Shown here piece by piece: positions 55,265 through 64,000 of a stretch of DNA of 64,000 nucleotides. Under the pieces are notes generated by a model. It was not told where the DNA came from and did not search any database. It worked only from the letters and a program-made list of their open reading frames with translations. Made by a program: the position numbers and the translations under genes. The stretch's first letter is position 1. Each line of letters opens with the position of its first letter. Source of the DNA: Amoebophrya sp. A120 (lineage: Eukaryota; Sar; Dinophyceae; Syndiniales; Amoebophryaceae); contig CAJINV010000001.1 in the NCBI GenBank assembly GCA_905178155.1, forward strand, positions 12,759,136-12,823,135, read 5' to 3'.

Positions 55265-56380
55265 TCATTGAGATAGGAAGTCTTTCTCGTCTTGGCGGTG
55301 TTGCGGGAACGCCGTTGCCGCACGTCGTGCCACTCCGCTGACTATGTCGAAAAAGAGCACTCCAGAGATCATTTTGACAGTTTGTAGCCCAGGACCGCTT
55401 AGTTCAGGAACGCTTTTTGCCATATGATCGGATATCGCAAAAAAGTTCGCCGGCCGAAAGCAAGAAGGTGCGACACGCTCTTTCCCAGAAGTAGATGAAG
55501 CAGCGGTTGACAGCTGTGAGCTTGATTCGCTTTGCGTCTCTGCTTCTTCTGTGTTTGTCAGTCTGGGATCGCTGCAGAAGGAATCGAACAGACATTTTTT
55601 CACTTCCGGATGCTCACGAAATGCTGAATTTTCTCCACCAATGAATTCACATTGTTCCTTGTTCTCGTTCGCGAGGTAATCGAAGACAGGATTAGCTTCG
55701 GCTTCGTTTTCTCCTCCGTTAACAAGAGACGAGAACACCAGCCTCACAAAGTGCAAAGCATGGCGGCTATAGCTCCACGAACTCTTTATCCACTGCGGAG
55801 TCATCTTCATGGACCGCTGCCCTACTCCTCTGGATTCCTGGCCCGGCCAAACAAGAGGCAAAATTTCGTCGGGTGAAACCAATGCGCAATAATCCACACT
55901 GTCGTGTAGTTCATCATCGCCGTCTGCCTTCCTCGGCTTCGACCCGTCCTCGTGAAAGATGATCAGTTGCATCACAAAGACATTCTGCACGGTTTTGGAA
56001 GACTCCCCCGAATACGGCGTTGTTCTTCCCGGCATAAAGCGTCCGTTCTTTTCTTCGTAAATTCTATCGAAGTCTTTCCAGAGAACGTACTCCGAGATGA
56101 TGCCCTCTGTGGGTTGTAGTTGATTATGATAGTCGTCCGGCCGTGCATCTTTATCTTCTCGACGCGATGCATCCCGGTGCTTCAGTCTCTGCAAGGCTCT
56201 CTTCACCGAAATATTTTTTGCTCTTTGAAAATAATCCAAACAAAGTTCTTGAGTCTTATTTTTGTCCTTCTTGAGTCTTTTTGTCCGCATCGGGTCGTGC
56301 CGCTCAAGCAACTGAAGACATAATTTTTGGTAGCCCTCCTCCGTCATTCCTTCAACCAGGCCATATCGGTCGGGGTATGC
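55265..56380 (-). CDS. 5'-most block of the tandem-module locus (one module)
   Basis: The frame reads through YPDRYGLVEGMTEEGYQKLC from about 56.38 kb, so either the ATG at 56347 or an upstream exon after TTTGAAG is used. The first 200 residues are charged and unrecognised (FDRIYEEKNGRFMPGRTTPY, VFVMQLIIFHEDG). A complete module follows, 55663-55310: NKEQCEFIGGENSAFREHPE, VKKCLFDSFC, SCFRPANFFAISDH, ISGVLFFDIVSGVARR. It is the copy closest to modules A and B in its NFF part. The frame ends at a TGA at 55265, which may be the stop of a separate gene if no intron precedes it. Confidence 0.6.
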   Translation of the reverse strand, partial: AYPDRYGLVEGMTEEGYQKLCLQLLERHDPMRTKRLKKDKNKTQELCLDYFQRAKNISVKRALQRLKHRDASRREDKDARPDDYHNQLQPTEGIISEYVLWKDFDRIYEEKNGRFMPGRTTPYSGESSKTVQNVFVMQLIIFHEDGSKPRKADGDDELHDSVDYCALVSPDEILPLVWPGQESRGVGQRSMKMTPQWIKSSWSYSRHALHFVRLVFSSLVNGGENEAEANPVFDYLANENKEQCEFIGGENSAFREHPEVKKCLFDSFCSDPRLTNTEEAETQSESSSQLSTAASSTSGKERVAPSCFRPANFFAISDHMAKSVPELSGPGLQTVKMISGVLFFDIVSGVARRAATAFPQHRQDEKDFLSQ

Positions 56381-56756
56381 TTCAAAGTCGTTGAAGAGAT
56401 TTGTAGAACGGTAAAAAAAGAGTGATCTTCATCATGATCATCTTGCGTCGAACGATTTAATAAACTGAATTGCGGCACGTCGAGGTAACACCGCCGGTTT
56501 CACATCCTCCTCAAGCATATCGCAGATTTTACCTTGCAGCAAGTTGCAAAATTAGTAGCAAGCATTATGCTTCAGCTTCTTTTCTTCAGATGACCACGCC
56601 GGTTGTCTTTATTGCTATTCACAAACACTGACGTAGATCGATCTGAATTTGGTTTGATCTACGCACCGGGCTATAGTGTTTGACTGTCTCGGCATGCACA
56701 ATGGCAAAAACACGAAGCATCTCGATATCCAAAGACAGTGAAAAATGAGATATCAC
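56381..56756. other. Intergenic or intronic, nothing supportable
   Basis: AT-rich, no credible frame; either the spacer between two genes or a first intron of the tandem-module gene. Confidence 0.35.
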
Positions 56757-57845
56757 TCATTTCCGTTCCATAGGTTGTGATAGGCTCAGCGGACGTGACG
56801 CCTCCGAGTCCCATTGCAGCGTCTCTCCAGGTTCGGCAGGCAGAGGCAATCCCTGAATAACAGCACTTCTTTCATTAGCATCCTCCGGGTGTTTTCCAGA
56901 AGCAGTGTCTTTGGAAGCCTGCTTCTTGTTGGCGTTGAAGGAATCAATAGCACTAGCACCAAAACGAGCACCTAACGAGGGGATCGCACGGTTGACGAGC
57001 ACTGTCCAATGCAGATTCTTGACGAAGATGTCATTTTCGCCGGTCGTCGCTTTCGTGATCGCATTTACGATGTTGTCTTCTAGTGTTAGCTCCTCTGCAA
57101 AAATTGTTGCGGCTTCGAATTGTTTTCGTGGGTCTTTGTCTGCGCTCCATCCTGCACTCGGGGCTTTGGCCTGCGCAGATACTGCTTTTGTTAGTGCCTC
57201 ACGACCAGCCGACATCACACTGTTGGCGAGAGATTTCGCTACCAGTGTCCTTTCCGATAAAATTTGACTTACTTTGTCAAACATTTCAGAAGTCTTCTGC
57301 TCGATCTTTGTTCGGAAATGGGAGGACAACGCGACTTGAATAGCGAGTTCGATAGCGGCATAGCGTTCGAATGGCTTAGACTTCAATTTCTCGGACAGAC
57401 TATTCAGAAATTTTGCAGCCTCCTTCTCGGAGAGCTTCCGTATCTTGGGAATTATATTGGCGTAGAAGAAATCGTGGTCGGTCTCCTGGGTCACGCGTTG
57501 ACTTTCCTCCAGCACAGAACCTGTGCCATCGTCTAGCTGCTGTTGATAGAGATGGAAAGACTCTTTCACAGCCAATGTCAGGGATGACGCGAAGGGCAAG
57601 GCCAGGTTACTCCGGACAAAACGGATCCAATAGTCCGTGAGCTGCAAGAGTGAGATGCTTGGCCCTGTGTTTTGTCCGCGGGGCGCTGAGGCGGACACGG
57701 CACGCACAGGCTCCAGCAGGGAAGATGGTGTTGAAGAAGGTCTCCATGGTACGAGCGCTTTGCTGGGGTCGCTTGCACCCACCTGTCGGCTCTTCTTCAT
57801 CATGAAAAGCGCTTTCACACGATACTCAGATAGTCCCAAAGACAT
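56757..57845 (-). CDS. Helical protein of unknown function, 362 residues
   Basis: A clean ATG-to-TGA frame, MSLGLSEYRVKALFMMKKSR to LSLSQPMERK. The middle is mostly amphipathic helix (KIRKLSEKEAAKFLNSLSEK, MFDKVSQILSERTLVAKSLA, EALTKAVSAQAKAPSAGW), flanked by Ser/Pro-rich ends. No module of the neighbouring locus, signal peptide or membrane segment is seen. It stands directly upstream of the tandem-module locus on the same strand. No family recognised. Confidence 0.6.
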   Translation of the reverse strand: MSLGLSEYRVKALFMMKKSRQVGASDPSKALVPWRPSSTPSSLLEPVRAVSASAPRGQNTGPSISLLQLTDYWIRFVRSNLALPFASSLTLAVKESFHLYQQQLDDGTGSVLEESQRVTQETDHDFFYANIIPKIRKLSEKEAAKFLNSLSEKLKSKPFERYAAIELAIQVALSSHFRTKIEQKTSEMFDKVSQILSERTLVAKSLANSVMSAGREALTKAVSAQAKAPSAGWSADKDPRKQFEAATIFAEELTLEDNIVNAITKATTGENDIFVKNLHWTVLVNRAIPSLGARFGASAIDSFNANKKQASKDTASGKHPEDANERSAVIQGLPLPAEPGETLQWDSEASRPLSLSQPMERK

Positions 57846-58307
57846 GACGCATTGCTGGAACGCAAAACGGCAAACGCAACACGCTTCGTGATGATGTCGA
57901 TTCAGACTTTATTCGCAGAGTAAAGGACAAAGTTGTGCTCGGGATGAACGCTCGCTGTTGCTAATTGATGCAGGTCTTTTGTGTTTATTTGATCATGGAC
58001 ATACATCAAGATGATTTGGATTTAGGTAGAGAAACGAGCAAGGCTGTTGTTGTCAAGATGATGGTGCCTTCGACTCAATGCAGGCAACTTCAAGTTGTAA
58101 TCCAAGCATCAACATATTAGCCGCAAACGAGCACTAAGTCACGATCTTCGACATCACAGCGGGAATTTCGGACGTACATCTGTACTGAGAAGTACTTCTT
58201 CAAGCTGACGCTGCTGCTCTCTGTAATACCACATGTCTACCAGCAATGCCAAGGTTGGACTCGATTTTGATTTTTGGGCTGCTCAACCAGCAACCTAAAC
58301 CTACGGA
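57846..58307. other. Intergenic, nothing supportable
   Basis: Spacer that should contain the promoter of the 362-residue gene. No other signal is seen. Confidence 0.35.
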
Positions 58308-58652
58308 TCAATCATGCATACATCGCGCGGTGCAATCGACTTCGACGTATGGTGTGACAACGTTTTGTATTTGCATACTGCGCAAACGCTGCAACACGTC
58401 GTCCGAGTTGCTGCTTGGTATGTCGTCCTGGCTTTGCGCGCTCAGCTTTTCACCTTGTGTGTCCTTCGTTTCCGCGCTGGCGTCACGCGCCGCAGGCTTT
58501 GGATCCACGCCTGCTTCTTCCTTATCCTTATTTTTTTTCCGTCTTGCTTTCGTGCTCGTCCTCTGCTTCCTTGACTTGCGGTTTTTCGTCTGCTGCTTTT
58601 TTACTTTCCGTGCTTGTTTCTTCTTTCGCTTAACCTTTTGCCGATGTTGCAT
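58308..58652 (-). CDS. Small lysine-rich protein
   Basis: 114 codons from MQHRQKVKRKKKQARKVKKQ to CTARCMHD. The first 50 residues are almost wholly basic, then Asp/Ser-rich sequence and a short helix (DDVLQRLRSMQIQNV). The basic part could be a nuclear or nucleolar signal or nucleic-acid-binding tail. The ATG is plausible, but an upstream exon cannot be excluded. The antisense frames are compositional mirrors. Confidence 0.4.
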   Translation of the reverse strand: MQHRQKVKRKKKQARKVKKQQTKNRKSRKQRTSTKARRKKNKDKEEAGVDPKPAARDASAETKDTQGEKLSAQSQDDIPSSNSDDVLQRLRSMQIQNVVTPYVEVDCTARCMHD

Positions 58653-59515
58653 GAAGACGACTTGGGAGGGTAAATCGTTCGGTCCACTGCATATGCAAGA
58701 GAAAGAATCAAGACAGAGGTCATCTATAATGTCCCTTTCTATGCCCTCAATATGGCAGTATTAGTTTCTTGCGGATCTGCACTCCTTATCACTGTTGCTG
58801 TTCTGTCGTTTGTTTCATAAAAATAAATTAAAATTTGCGGAACAGGAGTCAGGGTGTTTATATATTTTCTTAGTGTATCGCTTTGTGTTTGTAAAATCCC
58901 GCAGGAGAGCGAGAGCCACAGTTTCGTCTAGCACTACTCAGGCAATTGCGGAGTGCTAGCAACTAGAACATGCGTTGTAGTTCCGCTGATGATACTACTT
59001 ACATGCAAAACGAGGACCGTCAAACGCTGGAGAGAGATGAAACGCGAGAGAGTAGTACACAGCTATTAGCGCATCTACTATGCAAACGTGGTAACTAGAT
59101 GTGGATGTCACAATTGCCGCGGGTCCGGCGTGGATATTGTTTATGTACTAGAAGTGCCCAGGAAAAGAGTGTCGAAAGGGAGCCTATAGAAAACTTGAGC
59201 TTTTTTCTTTTTGTTTTCCGCTGCATAACAATTCCCCCGTCCTCAAAATCTTCATCGTAGTCGAAGTCTGAGGGTATGAAAGTGCAAAAGAGGCAGGCTC
59301 TAAATTGTGTTCCTCTTTGTTTTTACACGCAAAGTTATGTTTTTCTTGCAAAACGCCGCGAAAATATGGTCTGCCGTTTTAAGTGTACAAGTTGAATACT
59401 TTCTTACATATGATTTGAGCATCTGCGCATACCGCACCCGACGTTTACGAAAAGTCCAGACAGAAGTACGCTCCAGATCTTGAAGTTGAAATAACGCTTC
59501 AAAAATCGCTTGTTA
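58653..59515. other. Intergenic, nothing supportable
   Basis: AT-rich with no frame worth reporting on either strand. Confidence 0.4.
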
Positions 59516-59565
59516 TCAAGAATTATACAAGCACAAAGATTCCAAACGACGTAGCTTGGAGCGTC

Positions 59566-59964
59566 CTAATCGTGAGTGCTTACATTGCCCAAGGATAACA
59601 TACATAAGACTTTTTTGGGGAAAAGAAAGACGAAGAGGTAAGAGCAACGTTTTTGCGCTTTCGTAACAAAATCTTGCTTCACTCCGTGGTAGGCACTGGC
59701 CACGGGTGGCCCGCATTCCCACAGGACCTCCGGCGACAACACCGACCAGTAGATCATGTGCATGACTTTCCGTCGCATCTTGGGTGCAAGAAGCGCCTCC
59801 AGACTCGACATCTTCAGGTCCAGACACGTGACGGTTGGTTCCGGTAGTGATGACCCACCTGAGGAGGAGAAACTTTTGATGCCTCGGCTCTGCCACAACC
59901 TGTCGAGATAGGTTGGAGTCGAAGTCGTGCGTAACGTGCACTTGTATTTTCTTTTTTTAAACAC
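59566..59964 (-). CDS. Possible exon of an unknown gene
   Basis: A frame reading TPTYLDRLWQSRGIKSFSSS, then TCLDLKMSSLEALLAPKMRR and MIYWSVLSPEVLWECGPPVA. The overlapping frame 59516-59941 is also open, so the reading frame is uncertain. The composition is balanced rather than biased, which favours coding. No family recognised. Confidence 0.28.
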   Translation of the reverse strand: MFKKRKYKCTLRTTSTPTYLDRLWQSRGIKSFSSSGGSSLPEPTVTCLDLKMSSLEALLAPKMRRKVMHMIYWSVLSPEVLWECGPPVASAYHGVKQDFVTKAQKRCSYLFVFLFPKKVLCMLSLGNVSTHD

Positions 59965-60032
59965 CCATACCTACAGCTGCTCCTAACAAACAGATGACTC
60001 GTCGTTGTCGGTACACGTAAGTACACGTACAT

Positions 60033-60396
60033 ATTAAGTTACTTAATTTTTTCTAAAAAGGGTCCTCATGCTGGACATCTACTTTTGCAGACACGCAAAA
60101 GATGTGCGTTTGTTCTTATTTGGTGCGTTCAAGGATGAATTAATCCAGGAGAGGCAGCTAGTCGAATGCAGAGGATGTTGTAGAAGTCGACGGTAGGGTG
60201 ATCGTGATGAAAAGGCTTTTAGATCATATAACTAAAGCTTGTTCTTTGCAAGAATATAAAGGTTTTCAGGAGATAGTCCAATATACCTGCCTTTCGCAAG
60301 AAATCCAGAAAAACCGGCGGCGCAATTAAATTTGAAAAAGGCCCTTCTCTTTATTTTACTGGTTGATAAAGCTGCCCGTGCTTGCTTCCTTCAAAC
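60033..60396. other. Intergenic, nothing supportable
   Basis: AT-rich; no frame or repeat worth reporting. Confidence 0.35.
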
Positions 60397-61135
60397 TTAG
60401 TTCACTCTCTTCACCTGTCCTTGGATCTCAACACGGCCGTCGTGACAAGAATATCGCTCCGGAACGAGCTTGCGCGGCGCAGCCGAGCTTGATACCCAGA
60501 AATGTCGGTCGAGGGCGGGGGAGTGCTCGGTTTTACTGGAAGTCGTTCCGCACCAGAAATCGGTTTTCAATGAGATTGAAAACGAAGCCTTTTTGTGTTG
60601 ATTTAGCCAACTCACATGCGGGTCATAAAAGAGAAGGAAAGTAGAGCACCGTCGCATTTCTTTTTCTATGGTAGGTAGCGGTGAACGATAACCATAACTC
60701 ACCCAAAAAAAAAACTTGACAAAAGATACCTCCGCGCTCGGGTTCCTCGCCTCTTCGAAACACAGCACTCGGGAAAAGTGCCGCCGCGTCCACGGGTGCA
60801 AAGGAAACCTTCTTGAAGGGCACCAACGCTTGCGTTTAGCCCCGTTTAAATTGATTTCCGTACGCTCTTGTCGACGGGGAAACTTTTCCGGGACGACGCA
60901 ACCCTGGAGATGCGGTCGAAACTCGGTCCTGGATCAGGGGAAATCCGAACACGAGATGTCCGCTGCTGCTGGGGTGTTTGGCAAACAAAGTGAGGTGAGA
61001 CTGAGAGCAATTTTTTTTTTTGGTAAGTAAGAAAATTGTGGGTTTAGATTGGAAAGTCGTCGAGAATCTTGGAAAGAAATTGATGTGGTGGTAAACAAGT
61101 GCGCAGCACGATCTGCCCAGGTGGGAGGGCTTCAC
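60397..61135 (-). CDS. Possible multi-exon minus-strand gene, unknown
   Basis: Two open stretches: about 60985-60845, reading LFAKHPSSSGHLVFGFPLIQ and DRVSTASPGLRRPGKVSPST, and about 60801-60397, reading HPWTRRHFSRVLCFEEARNP and ending VEIQGQVKRVN. They are in different frames and would need an intron whose sites I cannot fix. No domain is recognised. Confidence 0.25.
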
Positions 61136-61811
61136 GTAAGCAATTGCTACCGATACAAACTATGCTTAAAGGGGGTGGCCTTGTAGCACCGTTGCATCAA
61201 CTGCGTTTTTTTCTTGTGAGTGTTCCCTTTAGGTTTCGCAAAGTAGATGCCAACGAAAAAAGAGCTCGAGCTATGTCTACTTTCTTTAGTACGTCGAAAT
61301 GCAGTTAGTATTGTCATGAGCTTCGTACTGCACCTGCAGCAAGAAACGAAAGTAGGGTGCGCAGTTCCTAGTCAACATACTGTATTGCACGAGGGAGGAC
61401 GACGAGACAGATGCCACAGGCTCAATGGACGAAAGGCAATTTGGACGACCGAAGACGTGATAGGGTCGTATGTACTACATGTCAATGTGAATGTATCACA
61501 GAGAGACACGCCATGAACGAGCGTTTGTGAATGTCTCACACAGAGACACGCCACAAACTCATACATCAGACTTCCACGTTTCCGATACCATCTGGAGCTC
61601 ATGAGCGACGATGTAATCTAATTGAACGGCGAGGACCACGACAGAGACAGACACACATCTTGTGCACAACAATTCAACCGAAAAGAGCAAGCAATAGCCA
61701 GCTAGTAGGCCAAGCAAACAGATTCATATGACACGCACCATTAAACGCTTTCGACTTACAACTCTCAAACCGAGCTTTTAACACGTTCCAAACGAAATTC
61801 AACACATCAAG
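61136..61811. other. Intergenic with a short near-tandem repeat
   Basis: GTGAATGTATCACAGAGAGA and ACACGCCA at 61487-61514 recur with few changes at 61527-61554 (period 40). A weak plus-strand frame covers part of it. Otherwise nothing is seen. Confidence 0.5.
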
Positions 61812-61967
61812 ATGGCGACTTTCACCAAAGACGACGAGGAGGGACCGACACAGAAGCGAGAATCTCAATCAGAAGACAACCGAACAAGAATGAACATACG
61901 GCCAGACACCGAAACAGTGGCACAGTTCTACGAGCGTAGAAAGAGAAACAAAACATGGCCACTGTAA
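61812..61967 (+). CDS. Small plus-strand coding segment, possibly a first exon
   Basis: ATG at 61812 gives MATFTKDDEEGPTQKRESQS and ERRKRNKTWPL, 51 codons to a TAA. The stop overlaps a near-perfect donor, CCACT|GTAAGTTG, at 61963/61964, so this could be exon 1 of a longer plus-strand gene. It is charged and probably disordered. No downstream exon was identified. Confidence 0.35.
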   Translation: MATFTKDDEEGPTQKRESQSEDNRTRMNIRPDTETVAQFYERRKRNKTWPL

Positions 61968-63142
61968 GTTGCATTATCTTATGCAGTGGGTAGAACCTAA
62001 ATGAAAGAATTATGTGATGCTATGGCTTTCTTGTCTAGAATCTGATGCGAAAGCGTGAAACCAAAACAGTACATCCATCTACCGCCAAATTTTGTTCATC
62101 ACATGTCGTGTCGTGTGCAAATAACGCTTCACATATAAACGTTCTAACAACGAGAAGATGAACTGCCAACTGTCGACTCGCGGTCTTCCTCTCATTATGC
62201 AGGTCCCCATGTGAATGTTCAACTTCAAAATCCATATGTGTCAGCCGACTATGTTTTCTCGCTTTAGTTTTTTGATACCATCCTCGATTTCTGATTTTTC
62301 ACAAAATAGGTAATTGTCACAGATGCTGTTGGTGCTTCTTTTCGCAAGAACGTATACGTAATGTCTGTAATCTTCGGCAATAAAAATGTTGAACAAACGC
62401 AACAAATCGAAAAGACTAATTCAATACTCGTCGAGTAAATCATACATTTATTAACTTGTTTCATTGACCCTGAGTCTGAGATCCGTGTTCGGAGGGATGA
62501 GAATTTCATAGCATTTTTTAAGAAGTTTCAGGAAGTACTACGACGGTGTGGCTATTGTCGTAATCTTGTTGATTCAGATTCTACATTTATAAAGCTGAGA
62601 CGCAATGGCACCACCTCCACACATGGTAGACAAGCAAAGTGCCTTCGCTAAAAGTAAAAACACCTGTTCCTGTAGCAAATATAGTAAAATAAAAATATGT
62701 CATTGGTTTCACAACTTTTCGTAAATAGAGTTCAACACGCTTTGAGAGGCGACTTTCAGCATCCCCGCATGGTCCGACGATCCATCAGGCATTATGGAAG
62801 ACAAACCTCAAACTCTGTTCCATTATCACCATGCATATCGCGCAGTGTCGGGACGCCAGCCGGAGGGCTGCGCACACTTTTCGTCCGTGTTTGCTTTCAT
62901 GTCATCTTGCTCTCTTGATGAAATTGAATTCTAAACTCCAGTTTTTCTTGCTGCATTTACACGGTTCTCGATTACGAAGTTCACCAGGTAGATAGTGAAA
63001 GCTCCATCCCTGCATCGCGACGCAAATCCGACGCAACTCATAGGTTGCATCTATGAGCAATGAAGACTCGGACGAGCACGACCGTGCCTTTGCACCTTAT
63101 ACAGCGAAAAGAAGTTACATACCATTTGCATTTCTCCTTCTA
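61968..63142. other. Mostly AT-rich, no firm gene
   Basis: A plus-strand frame at 62697-62918 starts MSLVSQLFVNRVQHALRGDF, basic and presequence-like, but without support for the rest. It might be a later exon or a separate small gene. Nothing else is seen. Confidence 0.3.
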
Positions 63143-63853
63143 CTACATTAACATTGCTATCGGACGGAGTTTGTCATATTCGTCCCCAGGGATAACCGCT
63201 GTTCCAGCTTGATGGCTACCAGTCGCAACTACCGCTGAAGTAGCAGTCTTCTCCGACGTCGCGTGAAAATCGGCATTCGCTACTTTTCCTCCCGGCATTG
63301 TCATCGAAAAGCGCCACAATCGCGTGTCGTTTTGGGCGGTTTCAGCTCGGAGGTCTTCGACCGAATAGAAGCTGTCTATCGCGTTCTCAACTGTTACACT
63401 CTCAACTGTTGACGCAAGAATGGCAAAAGTGAAAGCGGGGACCTTATTGTGGCGCGTCTTGCATGGCAGATTTGGCACAGATTATCAGCCTGTTTGGCCC
63501 TTCGAGGATTTGTCATGCTTAACAGGCTGCGCGGCTGAAGCCCGGGGGGGGTGCGGGGTCCGCAGGCTTTGTCATGCAAAACAACTTGATCGCGTCGATT
63601 TTTGACGATAATTTCGCATGACAAATCACGTAACCATTGAAGATGTAACGTTTGAGATGAATCCCATACTGTCCGACTCCAGGAGCTCTTCGAAGAGGAA
63701 TTCCCCAGCAACCTTCATCGACACAAGTTGGTGCCCGTCGAACAGCATGGCCTGTCCGCATGTATGAAACTGAAATAACAGTCTTCTACTTCTTTTGAAA
63801 AACCAGAGCAGACGCGAATGAACTTGTTTGCTAAATGTCAAGGGAACAAGCAC
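63143..63853 (-). CDS. 3' part of an unknown gene interrupted by an introner-like intron
   Basis: An exon after the acceptor TTATTTCAG (about 63.77 kb) reads FHTCGQAMLFDGHQLVSMKV, AGEFLFEELLESDSMGFISN and VTSSM to 63633. Removing the element 63441-63632 joins it in phase to VPAFTFAILASTVESVTVEN, AIDSFYSVEDLRAETAQNDT, FSMTMPGGKVANADFHATSE and a stop at 63143. The protein looks like a beta-rich globular domain; no family is recognised. Upstream exons lie partly beyond the window. Confidence 0.5.
63441..63632 (-). mobile_element. Introner-like intron with GGT direct repeats
   Basis: 192 bp flanked by GGT. Transcript-sense start TACGTGATTTGTCATGCG; internal GCATGACAAA strings occur twice in the opposite sense (near 63.51 and 63.57 kb), giving the element an inverted-repeat skeleton. 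Removal restores TSSM|VPAFTF in phase. Not GT-AG. Confidence 0.7.
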
Positions 63854-64000
63854 AAAAAAAGCTTGCTCTGGACGGCATCAACGGGGAGAAAAAGAAATCA
63901 ATCTGACTGGGTTTTTCATTCGACAGTCGTGTAGTAGTGAAGAACTATTTTCAAATTGATAGCTTTCGACGTAGCAAAGCTCCGATTTTCGCACGGCAAT
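63854..64000. other. Window edge, no feature
   Basis: Probably intron or upstream exon of the preceding gene; too short to judge. Confidence 0.3.

Larger units (their letters stand above)
41906..56400 (-). other. Gene-level entry: very large tandem-module gene or gene cluster
   Basis: Seven minus-strand coding blocks share one module: a helix with CxxLL, then HPxLRxCL(xxxxC), a Ser/Gly spacer, C[FL]xxxNFF and finally GxxYxKIxxG. At least ten copies occur. Junctions read in phase at 53945/52714 (introner-like), 51223/50337 (GT-AG), 47877/47470 (introner-like) and probably 45911/45460 (GT-AG). Modules are cut by these introns, with the NFF half in one exon and the YxKI half in the next, which argues for one transcript of about 3,000 codons rather than separate genes. 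Some joins (near 54-55 kb, 48 kb and 43.4 kb) remain unsolved. No signal peptide was found at the 5' side. I do not recognise the module. Confidence 0.6.

Noticed and set aside
1-64000. Dinoflagellate spliced-leader sequence, tRNA or rRNA genes, CRISPR arrays
   Set aside because: None was recognised by eye on either strand. Programs such as tRNAscan-SE and Infernal would be decisive.

Overview
The window is nuclear DNA of a protist. It has multi-exon genes, a polypyrimidine tract before many acceptors, mitochondrial presequences, sperm-tail PG repeats, an SPX protein and SFI1-type centrin-binding helices. The standard code fits every gene I could splice. Ordinary GT-AG introns sit beside introns of a second kind, flanked by 2-5 bp direct repeats, with inverted-repeat ends and no GT-AG. 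This matches what is known of introner elements in the parasitic dinoflagellate Amoebophrya (Syndiniales). I infer a Syndiniales-like alveolate; only a database search can fix the species.

Layout. Nearly every supportable gene is on the minus strand. From 0.6 to 7.1 kb lie a JmjC/cupin oxygenase with a C-terminal membrane segment, a small unknown gene, and an eight-exon PG-repeat (SHIPPO-type) axonemal protein. From 8.6 to 19.7 kb come three large genes, each one uninterrupted frame: a SAM-dependent methyltransferase, a secreted glycoside-hydrolase-like protein and an AAAP amino acid transporter. From 20 to 23 kb there is gene-poor DNA with a palindromic GATAAGAACA repeat array in a GC-rich island. 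From 23.1 to 35.4 kb come an SPX-domain protein, a small plus-strand gene with a PCNA-binding-like motif, an SFI1/coiled-coil protein and small membrane proteins. From 36.4 to 40.5 kb lies a nine-exon mitochondrial FAD glycerol-3-phosphate dehydrogenase in which four of eight introns are introner-like; all exon phases agree.

From 41.9 to about 56.4 kb a run of long minus-strand frames carries at least ten copies of one unrecognised cysteine-containing module (HPxLRxCL ... C[FL]xxxNFF ... GxxYxKI). Several frames join in phase across inferred introns, so this is probably one very large gene of roughly 3,000 codons, or a tight tandem family. Its 3' half is a higher-order repeat of three modules. 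This is the best candidate for something undescribed. From 56.7 kb to the end the DNA is sparse, with short uncertain genes and one more introner-like intron at 63.4-63.6 kb.

How the genes relate: there is no operon logic. The PG-repeat and SFI1-like proteins suggest a flagellated stage, and the dehydrogenase feeds electrons from glycerol-3-phosphate into the mitochondrial quinone pool. SPX, the transporter and the hydrolase concern nutrient sensing and uptake. All splice sites and homologies were read by eye.
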